NCBI GenBank assembly: GCA_032717465.1
Contig: CM064655.1
Location: 14,484,652 to 14,548,651 of the forward strand
Direction of reading: 5' to 3'
DNA from: Coenobita brevimanus
Taxonomy: Eukaryota > Arthropoda > Malacostraca > Decapoda > Coenobitidae
DNA length: 64,000 bases
Positions 20,558-31,686 of this stretch are shown here, piece after piece (within the stretch, counting starts at the first letter, position 1; every line of letters begins with the position of its first letter). The notes under the pieces are model-generated. The model saw only the letters and a program-made list of their open reading frames with translations. It had not been told where the DNA came from and searched no databases. The translations under genes and the position numbers were made by a program.

Positions 20558-22140
20558 TCATGCACATCTCCTCACAAAATTCATCCAGCCAGCTCGATCT
20601 CCTGTCAGTTCCCTAGCCTCACCGACTTCCAAACCTCTCTTCCTCACACATTCATCCTCCTTACCTCTCCACCTTCTCCTTGGCCTACCTTGCCTCCTCC
20701 CTCCTTCGAATTCGCTCAGATATACCTTCTTCACCACTCTATTGTTATCCATTCTCTCCACATGACCATACCATCTCAGTACACTCTCTTCAATTCTGGT
20801 GTCCACCGACTTCCTTACTCCGCATCTTTCACGAATCACATTATTTCGTATCATATCCACCCGGTGTACTCCACATACATTCCTCAGCAGTCCCATCTCC
20901 ACTGCTCTTACTCTTGACTTTTCATTTTCATGCCACACCATAGTCTCACATCCATGTTAAAGTTGGCAATAACACTCCTTCATGTAAGCCTCGTGCAGCT
21001 GCAACACTCAAGCCTCTGTTTCTTATCAAAGCCTTCAGTGCACCAGCTACTTTTCTTCCCTGTGTCAATCTACTTTCAACTTCTTTTGCACATTTTCCTC
21101 TCTTTTCTATCACTGTACCCAGGTATTTGAACTCTCTCACCAATTCCAGTCTCTCTCCATTCACTGTTACATTGCACTGGGAGTCACCCTCTCTCTCAAT
21201 AACCATCACTTTACGCTTTTCTACATTTACTGTCAAGGAACGACGCTTACAGACATCAGCAAAACACTGCACTAGCCTACCAAGTTCTTGTCTGGTACTT
21301 GCAAGCAGTACTGCATCATCAGCATACAACAAATTTGAGATATTCCATCCATCACCATTGATTACCAATGCCATCCCTCTCTCCATTACCTTCACTTCTC
21401 TCATCACCCCATCCATATATACATTGAACAACCATGAGGACATCACACAACCTTGTCACACGCTCACACTGATTGTGAACCATTCACTTACATGCCCATT
21501 AACCCTGACACATGTTTCACTACCATCATAAAAACTCTTGACGGCACCTAACAGGTTACCCTCTACGCTGTACATGCGCAAATCTTACCACAATCCTTCT
21601 CTGTCCACTTTGTCATATGCTTTTTCCAGATCCATGAATGCCATAAACACCTTATGGTCCTTCTCACAAGCCTTCTCTACTATCTGTCTCACTGCAAATA
21701 TTTGGTCCGCACATCCTCTGCCACTCCTAAAGCCACCCTGTTCATCACTCACTAGGACTTCTGATATCTCTCTTACTGATTCCATATACCTTCCCTACCA
21801 CACTCAGTAAGCTTATGCCACGATAATTCTTGCACTCACTTCGTTCACCTTTATTTTTGTACAGGGGTACTATCACAGCCTTTTTCCACTCTGCAGGCAC
21901 AGTTTCACTCATCCATGCCTTCTTACATATCTCCAACAAGCACTTCATTCCATTCTCTCCACTACATTTAAGCATCTCTGCATACACCTCATCAACCCCA
22001 GCTGCTTTCCCATTTTTCAGCCGCTTCACAGCACTCTTCACCTGTGCGAGTGTTATGTCTCCTGGCACTGCATTCCTTCTCTGCACACCACCAAAACCAA
22101 TCATGTTTACAGCTGCTCTGCTCTCTCTATCCCCATTCAT
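20558..22140 (-). pseudogene. Reverse transcriptase and C-terminus, (GAT)n LINE
   Basis: RT fingers: KNGKAAGVDEVYAEMLK and NYRGISLLSVVGKVY (21745-22140). Motif A region: GGFRSGRGCADQIF and AFMDLEKAYDKVDREGLW (21585-21785). Active site: LLYADDAVLLA (20946-21446), followed by FKYLGTVIEKRG. C-terminal block: VLRWYGHVERMDNNRVVKK and GRPRRRWRG (20558-20941). Stops or shifts fall near 21785, 21585 and 20945, and the expected G-VLSP block is damaged. Confidence 0.82.
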
Positions 22141-22161
22141 CAGGCTTTCAAAATATTCTTT

Positions 22162-23301
22162 CTATCTGGTCCTTACTTCATATCCATGGGTTAATAATCT
22201 ACCACCTGCATCCTTCACACCATCCAGTTTCTTACCGCTTTCACTTCTACATTTCCGCACCCCTTTCCAGAATAACCTTCTATTTTCAAAGTAGTTCGCA
22301 TACATTTTTCCTCCTAGATCCTCATTTACCTCTTTCTTTTTCCTCTCCACTAGTCTCTTTACGTGCTTCTTGCTCTCAACATATTCAGTTCTTTTTTCAA
22401 CTGAACCCCTATCCTGTAAGCACTTTAGCCACTTCTTCCTCTTTTCCTCCACCGCTCTCTTTACCTCCTCATCCCACCATGCCGTACCTTCCTTCTTTGT
22501 TGTTACTCTTGCCACACCACATACCGCTTTAGCATTCCTAACTAAGCAATCCCTATATGCATTCCACAGTCTGTCCAGATCCATTTCATTCCACTTCAGT
22601 AATTTTAACTCGTCCTCTGCTTTGGTCCTGTATTCATCTGCCATTTCTTTGATCCTCAGCTTCTCAACTTTCAGTCTTTCTCTCTGACTGCTTCTCTCTC
22701 TCCTGATCCACCTCACTCCTTTCAGCTTGATCTTGCATACCACAATCATATGATCTGACAGACCTCCACATCGTCCTCTCGCAGCCCTCGTATCAGCAAC
22801 CATTCCCATTGTCGACCTCTCTACGAGCACGTAATCAATCAGGCTTCTTTCAACACGATCCCCGTTCCCTCTATACCATGTATATTTATGTGCATCTCTG
22901 TGTTTGAAATACGAGTTACAAATGCATAACCTCCTCTCCTGACACATATCCTTTAGTCTCTTCCCATTATCATTTTCTCCTGGTACTCCATAGCAACCCA
23001 TTATGTCATCCTCAGGACCAGTGCCTACTCTTCCATTCATATCCCCCATCACAATCACTTTATAGCTCCTGGGCATTTCTCCCACTACTTTACCCAGCTC
23101 ATCCCAAAACCTGTCTTTCTCTCTCTCACTCCTGTCCTCACATGGTGCATATGCTACAATCACTGCCACTTTCATCTTCTCAATCTTGAACTTGACATAA
23201 ATACATCTCGAGCTAACACATTTGTAGTCTCTCATTCCACTCTGCCACACCTCATTCATCAACAAAGCAACTCCTTCCTTGCATCTTCCTCGTCCATTCA
23301 T
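22162..23301 (-). pseudogene. Endonuclease and RT N-terminal part, (GAT)n LINE
   Basis: A 379-codon frame. Endonuclease motifs in order: VAYAPCEDRSEREKDRFW, VMGDMNGRVG (GDxN motif), YTWYRGN, LIDYVLV and GLSDHMIVVC (the SDH motif). A basic, Lys/Arg-rich linker with GTAWWDEEVKRAVEEKRKKW follows, which is the conserved pre-RT block found in the other two microsatellite-tailed families here. The start is artificial because the 5' end is truncated. Confidence 0.85.
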
Positions 23302-23305
23302 TCCC

Positions 23306-23460
23306 GATCTTTCTCACAGTCACCAAATATGACCACACATCTACATCTTTCCACTGTCTTGCACCACTTTTTGTTTCTTTGTGAAATGGATTGTATGTGG
23401 GCCTCAGGTGCTTAATGCTGGAACATAAGAGGTAGGCAGCAGGTCTCTGGTTAACCTAAT
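23306..23460 (-). pseudogene. CR1-like relic, ORF1 middle part
   Basis: A short block on the minus strand (KKQKVVQDSGKM, a stop, MCGHIW) aligns with KKEKIVRETVERNRCVVVFG in the ORF1 at 57698-58438. Its position and strand make it the upstream remainder of the CR1 relic into which the (GAT)n LINE inserted. Confidence 0.5.
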
Positions 23461-23504
23461 CATGCTTATGTGCATTTCTGATACTTACCACTACAGTATG
23501 TATA

Positions 23505-24278
23505 TACAGTAATCCCTCGATATAACGGACTTCAATAGACTGGAATTTGCTATTATTGAATGAAGGTGCTACAGGACTAAATTTTTATATATTGGAAAAA
23601 GTCTGATAACGCCAGAAGCAGTCCGGACTGCAAGACCACTTCAGCTATGTTCACCATAATAAGAAATTAAATAAAAGACATGTTTATCAGTGTATTGTAC
23701 AGTATCTATTCTATCTATTGCCAGACACCACAATCCCGCAAAGGGTGGCCATTTGACACTGAGTTAGTTGTTTTACAGGGAGGGGCACTAACCCTCCACT
23801 AACCCACTTGTTGACACGTAGGGAGCACGTATGGTTTGGTTATATGGTTACCACCCAGCATTGTAAATGGTTTCTTGGCTTACAGGAAACCATTTGGCTT
23901 GTCACTCAATGTAAAGCCACCTGTAAAGGAAAGAAAAGGAATAAGAAGTGACAGGAAAGATAGGAGAAATAGGAAGAGAGGAGGGCAGGCACAGAAAAGA
24001 ATGATAAAAGCTAAGGAAGTAGGCAGCACTACATCAAGTATTATTATTTATATTATACCATTTGGTTATTGTAGTGAATGTATAATACAGTACAGTACTG
24101 CAATGGTAGTGAAAACTGATTAAAAACTACAGTATTGGTGCGATCTGGACTAATGTCTAATACGTTGGAAAAAGTCCAGGTTAGCAGGGGGAAGTCTGGA
24201 TGTCGCTTTTCTTGGAATTTCGCTTTTCTCAGAATGGCTTGGGCCCCAGTTAGTCCGTTATAGTAGGGTTTTACTGTA
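23505..24278. mobile_element. Tigger-type MITE (family B), carrying a composite LINE-end element
   Basis: Ends CAGTAATCCCTCGATATAAC at 23507 and the inverted match (CAGTAAAACCCTACTATAAC) at 24276, with TA at 23505-23506 and 24277-24278. The flanks of an insertion at about 23700-24039 can be matched, in reverse orientation, to the uninterrupted relative at 44749-45055, including ACACTGATAAACATG and CAAATGGTATAATAT. Confidence 0.85.
23700..24039 (-). mobile_element. RIME-like composite of GATA-LINE ends (copy A)
   Basis: On the minus strand about 290 nt of the GATA LINE's 5' region (as at 54760-54900) is joined directly to its last 45 nt and the GATA tail. The small frame ending SNGHPLRDCGVWQ then TAG is the LINE's C-terminus fused to 5' coding-like sequence. 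This copy has two or three stops in the 5' part. The 5' end is slightly shorter than copies at 25274 and 45131. Confidence 0.8.
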
Positions 24279-24360
24279 TTTAGCTGGTCTACATTGTCGT
24301 AAAAGAGAGAACTGAAGACTGCGCTTGAGATGCCCAGTACCAATTAGGATAAATCCCATA

Positions 24361-24448
24361 AGTTCTGTGGTTTCATTATTGCACAATTTCGCATCATGCA
24401 CGATGCCTGGTACCAATCATGCCTGATAACCAAGGGCTCACTGTACTA
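24361..24448. mobile_element. Tigger-like terminal fragment
   Basis: The segment ends GATAACCAAGGGCTCACTGTA. Inverted, this is TACAGTGAGCCCTTGGTTATC, close to the segment starting at 32935 (TACATTGTTCCCTTGGTTATC). It is one end of a pogo/Tigger-type family without a visible partner nearby. Confidence 0.45.
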
Positions 24449-25273
24449 GATCTCTTGAGGTCAATGAAATGCCAACTCTCCAGGTGAACCACTTCAGCAC
24501 AACAACATATTTGTTTAGTTTACACTGCCACCTACAATTGACTTATTCAGTTTAAGATCACTCAACTGTGAAGGAATTACTAAGGGCTATATCTAATTCA
24601 GCCATGGGTGGGGAGGGAAGCCAAGCCAGTCCAACTCAGTGCTAGTTCCTAGACCACCTATATGGGGAAGTTTGGTGTCAGGAAAAGAATCCAGTCACAA
24701 AACCCCCTGGCAAAAGCTGCATGAGAATTCCACCACCTCTGCCACTGTCGTCATCACCCGATACCACCTCTGACACCTCCATCTTCATGTGTAGGTGGGA
24801 AGATGTTGTGGAGGAGTGGTGAGTTGACAACTTAAGGGATGGTGACCTTGGGGTTGACAATGTCAGAATCAGTGTGAGAATTCCACCATAATCATCAACA
24901 CTGCCCTCACTTCCACTGTTGTCACCAGCACCCCTCCAACACCACCTTCATAACTATGTTGAAAGATATCATGGAGAACTGGGGGCATGACTAGAATGAT
25001 GACCTCTGGGATGGCAAGGGGTTGAATGGGTATTTGATAACAGAGACTAGTGGGGAATAGACCTGGGTTCCCTTGAACTTAATCTCCTGAGTGGGGTATA
25101 CATCAACTCCATATATAAAACAGAAAAATATGGAAGGTAAAGAAGACTGAAAGCTGTATCTATCCCATCCAGTTCAAAAAACATCTTCTAAATCAAATAA
25201 ACTGTCTGACAGTGGCAAGAATATGGTAAAGAAAAAAAAATCATAGCCAAAAGTTAATAATAAATACCTAGCA
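24449..25273. other. Intergenic or intronic, nothing recognised
   Basis: I see no supported gene. Two similar segments rich in CCACCACC/TGTCGTCA (24720-24860 and 24870-24990, both beginning TGAGAATTCCACC) look like an old local duplication. Confidence 0.4.
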
Positions 25274-25640
25274 CAGATATGTCATGTGGTGGCAACCATC
25301 ATCCACTAACGATGTAATGCTGCCTACTTTTTCCTTCACCTTTAACATTTTGTTGTGTCTGGCCTCATTTCTTCACATTTCTTCCATCATTCCTGTCACT
25401 TTTTATTACTCTTTTCTTTTCAGGTGGCTTCACACTGAGTGATATACCTGATGATTTCCTGAAGGCCAAGAAACCATTTACAACACTAGATGGTAACCAT
25501 ATAACCAACCCATTAGTGTTCCCTACTTGTCAACAAGTGGGTTGACTGGGGTTAGTGCCCCTCTCCATAAAAGTTAATTCAAAGTCAAATGGCCACCCCT
25601 TATGGGACTACTGCATCTGGCTATACAGTGATAGACAGGC
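25274..25640 (+). mobile_element. RIME-like composite of GATA-LINE ends (copy B)
   Basis: A plus-strand copy starting ATGTGGTGGCAACCATCATC (near 25286 with ragged edge) and ending GGCCACCCCTTATGGGAC...GGCTATACAG. Its interior matches the minus-strand copies at 23700-24039 and 45131-45500 throughout, including GGTAACCATATAACCAA. The small frame is kept up to SKSNGHPLWDY with one stop (TGA near 25543). The tail is decayed to AGTGATAGACAG. Confidence 0.8.
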
Positions 25641-25799
25641 AAAGAAATGGTGAATTATTACATATGAACAAAGGTGTGAGAATCTCTGTCCAACTCTACT
25701 ATATTTCCAGCCACTCTCACTGGGTGCTGAATAAGATTTCCAGAAGTTAAATACAAGTATCCCTGAATTAGAATGTAAATATAAATTATATAAACTTAC

Positions 25800-25961
25800 T
25801 TCTTGACTTTGGTAATGATCTTGTTCCTCCATGTCTTCCTCTTCTTCCTCTTCCATATGTAAAAGTGGGGCAGCCTCACGGGTGTTCTCCTCATGTAAGG
25901 TTGTCATCCTTGGCGTCATCTTCATGGGACCAGGGCTCGGGGATGCTGCTGCAACACCTCT
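25800..25961 (-). CDS. Candidate host-gene exon, 54 codons, phase 0-0
   Basis: On the minus strand a TGGCTGACTCAG acceptor at 25962 is followed by 162 open bases and a consensus donor GAA|GTAAGT at 25799. The exon starts and ends on codon boundaries. It would encode RGVAAASPSPGPMKM..., an acidic Glu run (about ten Glu/Asp) and EEQDHYQSQE at the end. It does not look like any transposon family in this window and the base composition is balanced. The function is not recognised; an acidic, disordered segment of a larger protein is the most that can be said. No neighbouring exon could be joined with confidence. Confidence 0.45.
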
Positions 25962-26754
25962 CTGAGTCAGCCACACTTATTACAAAATTTAAAACATTTT
26001 CTCCAAGTATTATAAACAGTACTTTTATATCTATTTGGATGTAATATTAGCAATCTGCATGAGTAATTTTTATACTTACTTATGCCAGCTATTACTTGAT
26101 ATACCATGTAATGTTTATACCATAAAATTATTTAATACATACTTGACTGACTTAATGTGAATCATCTGGGGATCACATGTACTAAATTCTTTCCATGATA
26201 ATTTTTATAATACATTTATAATAGTTAAACAGTAATATCATATGTTTTTTCATTCTTTGCAGTACCAAATGATAGCCCCCAATCTTTAATGCAAAATATT
26301 ATATCTTTATCTGAACTTCACAACAGTAAACTAGAAATTAGCCAGTATGTTCTGAAGGTACCAGAACTGTCATGCAGTTATGAAGATGCACAATGCTAAA
26401 CTGAATATGGACCATGCAGACTATTGCTAAAGACAGATATAATTTCTAAAAGCAGTACTAGTGCTTCTATGGAAAACAAATTAAATTCTGATTTTACTTC
26501 AGTCAATACTGTATATGGCATAAAACTCTCTAACTTAAGTTGGAAGGAACTAAATACACTCCAGGGTGCTCTTATGAATATTTCATATTTCAACACTATA
26601 CTGAAAAGCTGATCAGTCAATTACTGTATAATCATCATTGTTCATCATCATCCTGATCCATTTACCCTTTGTTCACAAAGTGTGTGAAAACACACACACA
26701 CAAAAAATGGCTATTACTACACTAATTTTTCACTGCTGCAGTAACTATAATGAG

Positions 26755-26960
26755 GTAGGTGGGGTCACCCATCTCTACTCACTCAGTGTAGTGCTACTTT
26801 CTGGTGACTCTACACTGAATGATGAACCAAACAGCATCCTGTATCCCAAGAAATCATTTACTGCATTAGGTGGTAACTACATAACCTACAAAAGGATGCC
26901 TGATGCCTAGTGGTTTGGTGAGTTAAAACATTCCAATCAGATGGAGACCATAAGGATTTA
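26755..26960 (+). mobile_element. RIME-like composite, diverged partial copy C
   Basis: A diverged plus-strand relative of 25274-25640. Shared landmarks are CTGGTGACTCTACACTGAATGA, CCCAAGAAATCATTTACTGC and GGTGGTAACTACATAACC. The 3' end with its GATA tail is not recognisable. Confidence 0.55.
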
Positions 26961-28271
26961 AATCTGAGGGATGGCTGGGGTTGATTGGTTATATAATGTT
27001 GTTCAGAGCCAAGTGACTGTCACTTGTACTTTAAATCCCTGGACTGAGAAGACTAGCCTCAGTCCCCTACACCCCTAATGTTACAATAAAGGATTCATTA
27101 CACAGATGAATGACAAAAACAATCCAAGCCAAGCAAACAGCCATATCCTGCTATTTGAAAGTTAATGTCCTCCAAGATTAATATGTACTGCCTTAACTCA
27201 TACCAGGACCATTAAGAACAATGTGAATGCATCATAATTCCCACATATAGCTCCCCCCCCCAAAAAAAAAAAAAAAAAAAAAACGCAACTCGGAGAAACT
27301 ATCAGAAATGCCTCATGAAAATGCTCAGTACCAGCAAGGCAAGGACAGCAGTGCTATACCTCCAGTGTGCTTGTAAAAAATACTGCAGCACTACTACTAC
27401 ATATTCCTAAAACCTAAACTATGCTGAACATACCTACAATGATGACTGTATTGCAGTCACACCTGTTTTAAAAGGATTCTCTCTCACAGTCAGTGGCAGT
27501 GAGCCACCTACAATTTACATAGAACTTACAGTAAAATAAGTTTATGCTTTCGGTGCGTAACTCGTCAAAAAAATAAACGTCAGAACAACAGTATAAGTGA
27601 TTTTGTGTTAAATGCATTATATAATGTACCCTTTTCACTCCAGAAGGAATGAGACTTCAGAACATGAAAGATTTTTGTGGGATCAGCTGAATGTCTTCTG
27701 AATTTCCCATTATATACAGTATTGATAAAAGCAGTATCTCAATGCCATCAGCAGCAGCCACAAAAACGTCTACTACTGGGACAATTTCTCAGTCTCAATA
27801 TACACTGGCCAAGTAATGAAGCATTTAAGTTACTCTTCTACAAGTATCCACAACACACTGCCAAGTAATGGGGGGGAAAATGGCTTCAGCACCTCTGGAT
27901 TATATACCGTACCAATACTGCAAAGATCTTCTTATGACCAATAATGCATGCACAATGCTACTGCATATAACATTACAGATCAAAGTCAACTGCAATATAA
28001 CAAAAGGAACATAGGTTCCAACACAAATCAAAATAATATAAACAGTGTACACAGAATGTGGCACACAATCAAAAGAGTAAAAATAATATTCAAATAACGA
28101 TGCAGCTAAACTGAGTTACATACTCAGCTTAGTTAACTATGAACTATGCAGTTTACCTTCAAACTTGCACAACAAGCAGAGTACAAAGCATACTCAACTC
28201 TACATATATAAATTGTGTTTATACTGTGACGCATCCAAACAACACGGAGACATGAAGCAAAAAACATACAC
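26961..28271. other. Unassigned stretch with a poly-A run
   Basis: There is no supported gene or element. It contains a C run followed by 22 A at 27262-27283. The sequence is A/T-rich and otherwise unremarkable, as expected of an intron or old intergenic DNA. Confidence 0.4.
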
Positions 28272-28341
28272 TTGGCAGGAGCTGATCCTTGAAGTCTTAT
28301 AGAGTTGAGATTCAGGTTCAAATTGAGGAACGTAGGACGAG
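28272..28341 (-). other. Candidate internal exon with a TACTAAC branch site
   Basis: On the minus strand a perfect TACTAAC (28359-28365) lies about 17 nt upstream of TTTTACAG. Seventy bases follow, up to CCAA|GTGTATG. Two of the three frames are open: one reads SSYVPQFEPESQLYKTS and the other RPTFLNLNLNSIRLQGSAPAK. It lies on the same strand as the candidate exon at 25800-25961. The donor is weaker than consensus, so the exon may not be real. Confidence 0.35.
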
Positions 28342-29298
28342 CTGTAAAATCACATCAAGTTAGTAACCCCACGGCAACAGCTTTCTGAACATCACCAGCA
28401 CCATATACATCACCGCTACTTCTACATTACTATACTACTGCTACTGGTATACAGAGTATGAAATGGTAACACTTATGTATTAACATATGCATATTTTTAT
28501 TAATCAAAAGCTGCACTTTTGACATCCAAACACAGTAGCTCCAAGTACAGTATTTCCTCATAACTGCAATTCACCACACTCCTTATTTCACTTTCCATAC
28601 TAATGCCAGGTACAGTACATAGTTTAATATTTTCACAATATCATAGACTCCACTACTTCTTAAATACTGGAGAGTATTTGAAAAAAAAGTAATTGTCTGA
28701 AATAAGGTGACAGCAAATATTTGCTATTTAAAGAATAAGAGGAGATATTAATGTAAAGCCTTGTATGTCAAAATCAGTAGTTTATGAGGATTTTCTAAGT
28801 AAGAAGTTGAGAGACAGACACAGTCTGCATAATACAATCACCTGGGGATAATAAATATTTGTCCTTATGAACCACTGGTAATAAGCTTCTTCCCATAAAC
28901 TGGACTAAGAATTAAAGATGCAAGGGGAGGATCAAGGACAGGTGGCACTAAGGGTTAAAACTAAGGTTTGCAATTGTTGTTGCAAGTTCTTCTGAGGTAT
29001 AAGTCCGACAGTTCCAATGTTCCTGCTATGAATCCTCCCAAACCATACCATACAACCAGGGTGCATTATGTACAATACAATGTATGTTAATTGTACAGTA
29101 GCTGATCAACCCTAATCTACCTGATCGAGTAACCTCATCAACCACAGGCTACCAATGACCCCTGCAGGGCCATCCTGTGCAGAGAACCCATGTTCCCTTG
29201 TGACTGACAGCATGGTAAGGTGCAAGGAAAAAGGGTGGAGGTTTGGTTCCAGGGTGGATGCCACATTTGCATCTCCACCCAGTTAAAAGTGTGGGGGT

Positions 29299-30318
29299 TT
29301 ACGGCCGTATTCTTAAACATTTCCTTCCCTTGTTGAGGCATGGGAAGGAAATCTTTAGCTGCATTGGTATTCTTAAAAAATTCCTTCCCTTCCTGAGCCG
29401 CTCGAAGGGAAAGATTTTTCCTCTGGGCAGCAGAAATTATTGGAACTTGAAGGAATTCCTTGACCCGTCTCTTCAAAAACTCCTTCATAAGTTTTGTGCT
29501 TTCTGTTGTGATTCATTGTCTTATGTATATTTAAAATGTTGACGGAAGTTACTGTATAATTTTATTCATGCAGTTTACAACGCTATACTAATGTTTATGT
29601 GCTACTTGTATCTCTTTAAAAGTGTTACCCATGTCGGCTGAGATAATTAGCCAGACATAAACAGAGCAGACGACGCACTACCTCCGATATTCATCCAGTC
29701 TTTTATGATCTAACACTGACAAATCTTATACATTATGGCCAGGGTCACACAAGGATTATTTTCAAGAAACATTTTGGTTGTTAATTTGCCCGAAAAAGGA
29801 AAATCTGTCGTCAAGGTCACACGAGTGGTTCGGCTCATGTCTTCCAGCTGGATGAAAACAAGTGAGTGCCGCCATGCGAGTACGTGAGACGGACGTTAAT
29901 AAGTGATTCTTACACTTACCGATAACAACATTAAGCATAATAATATTCCTCGAATATAATTAATTATCAAAATATTGTCTTGAGGAGTGAACACCGCTGC
30001 GGTGTTGGCCAGAATGGCATTTATGGCTCAATACAAACCAACAGTATGGATATGGTGGCGACCTCCCACATATCAAATGTGTTGTGCTTTCAGTATCCAG
30101 CACGAGATATGCGTGTTTTGATGTATTTGTTTATATATTTAACACTCCACCATACCAAATATCAGCAGGATGGGTCATTTTAGTCTAACAGGGCTACCAA
30201 CCTTAACATTTTTCCTTCCCTTCCAAGGAAATCTTTAAGCATACTGAAGGGAAAGAAAAATCCTTCCAAGGGAAGGAAAAGTTTAGGGAAGGAATTATTT
30301 TTAAGAATATGGCCGTAA
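29299..30318. mobile_element. Inverted-repeat DNA element with CCTTCC-rich ends
   Basis: The left end TTACGGCCGTATTCTTAAAC and the right end (inverted: TTACGGCCATATTCTTAAAA) form inverted repeats. CCTTCCC/GGGAAGG blocks continue for over 100 bp on each side, with a second ATTCTTAAAAAATTCC repeat at 29370. Length is about 1.02 kb. An ATG-started frame at 29736 (about 45 codons) is unrecognised. The superfamily is unknown; TTA/TAA at the edges would suit PIF/Harbinger but is not decisive. Confidence 0.6.
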
Positions 30319-30389
30319 CTGGGTCAATACCACAACTGCATCTCCACCCAGTTAACAGGGGCATCATGGGAGACGTCACTTCACCCCAC

Positions 30390-30565
30390 TATCTGGTACC
30401 ATCCAGGATTGTAAATGGTTTCCTGGGACACAGGAAGCCATAAGACTGTCACTCAGTGCTGTCAACTGGAGTGGTAAGAAAAGTAATAAAAATTTACAGG
30501 AAGGAATGGGAGAAGTAAGAAAAGATAAGAGAAGACAGAATGATAAAGGTGAAGGAAGATATATG
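30390..30565 (-). mobile_element. RIME-like composite, old partial copy D
   Basis: It reads, in the orientation of copies A and E, GGATTGTAAATGGTTTCCTGG, CTGTCACTCAGTG, then the GAAAAG/GGAGAA-rich 5' block. It corresponds to the 5' half of the composite; the 3' junction is replaced by unrelated sequence. Confidence 0.55.
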
Positions 30566-30835
30566 TAAATTAAACAAACTTTATTTTTCACTTTGGAAGG
30601 CAGTGTTCCATGCTTGCTTGAGCCAACCTTGTTCACATGATGACTTTTCAATACAACTGATGAGAGGACAGCTTCTCCAGTTCTTTACTTCTGGGTTCAT
30701 ATCTACCACTATTGGGCAAAAATGTAAACCTTGTGTAATCTACCCTCATAAATGATTTACTACCAGTAGCTCTGAACAATTATCAGGGGAAATTAAACAA
30801 ATTATGGAGCCATATGTCCAACAATGACGCCTGCA

Positions 30836-30882
<47 letters not shown>

Positions 30883-31090
30883 ATATGCAAAAGGAGTAAT
30901 AACAGTACATGAATCCTCATTCTGTGCACCCGAGATTCAAGGTAGTACAGTACATTCCATGCAAGAGGTAGCAGGCCACCTAATACAGGGTTACATCTTT
31001 GTGTGACATGAAATGCAACCTGAACTTGCCCTAGCTGTGACTCAGAAAGAAAAAGGGTTTTGTAAGGCTAAAAACCCATTTTTCACTTAC
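30566..31090. other. Unassigned stretch with poly-A run
   Basis: There is no supported gene. A 37-base A run lies at 30843-30879. Confidence 0.4.
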
Positions 31091-31135
31091 AGAAGGTGAA
31101 CTGTGAGGTATCCTCAGGAATAAGCGATCAGCCAT
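31091..31135 (-). other. Candidate first coding exon end with GTAAGT donor
   Basis: On the minus strand an ATG at 31133-31135 opens 15 codons (MADRLFLRIPHSSPS) that stop exactly at CCTTCT|GTAAGTG. The donor is consensus. No partner exon in a matching phase was found (the 28272-28341 candidate has a stop in that phase), so this may be chance or part of a dispersed repeat. Confidence 0.2.
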
Positions 31136-31686
31136 CTTATACCACCTAGGAATTTTAAATGGTGATAGGAGGAATCACCTCGTATTCGAAGAATTGAAGA
31201 GCAGGTGCATTATTTCCTGTTTCTACATGGCAATGATTTTCCATGACAGTCATCAGTGTCCTGACTGCTCATTCAACACAAACGTACTCTAGTGAGGTGC
31301 TCATCCTTCCTCCATGCAAGGTGATATTCTAAATTCTTAGGTGGTGTGTTATTTACTGCTACTGCTTAATGCGTGCCTGGGCTCACTGGGTGTCATGTGG
31401 GGAGGAATTAGACAGGGTCCATAAAACTGCAGATGTCCTCTAAGTTCAGCCACTACAACTCAAAAATTCATTTTCAGCTTTGCAAAGACCAAAACCTTAT
31501 TTTTCAAAGAAACTACCGTACATGAATTTGGAAGTCACGAGGCTGAAGCTTCCTGCCAGTACTGACCCCACCCACATGTTTTATATGGTTAATGGAGAAA
31601 GCATTCCACATTCAGAGCTAAAGGAAGTGGGTAACGCCTCTTGTCTTAGTTAAAAATACAGTGTATGATGAACTTCCCCCAGAGTC

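Larger units (their letters stand above)
20304..23305 (-). mobile_element. (GAT)n-tailed LINE, APE type, near full-length coding part
   Basis: A second microsatellite-tailed LINE family, distinct from the GATA family. Minus-strand frames at 22162-23301, 21745-22140, 21585-21785, 20946-21446 and 20558-20941 encode endonuclease through to the C-terminus. About 250 bp of 3' sequence follow, then a (GAT)n tail at 20304-20326. The 5' end is cut inside the endonuclease, before the usual WN motif, and the remainder of the CR1 relic resumes beyond it. It is broken by at least four frameshifts or stops. Confidence 0.85.

Noticed and set aside
20368..20943. Plus-strand frames of 74-90 codons
   Set aside because: They are antisense to the C-terminal region and 3' sequence of the (GAT)n LINE.
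23836..24123. 95-codon plus frame
   Set aside because: It crosses the boundary between the composite element (antisense) and the Tigger MITE.
29138..29542. Overlapping 116- and 99-codon frames
   Set aside because: They run across the inverted-repeat end of the 29299-30318 element and its flank, so they are not plausible genes.
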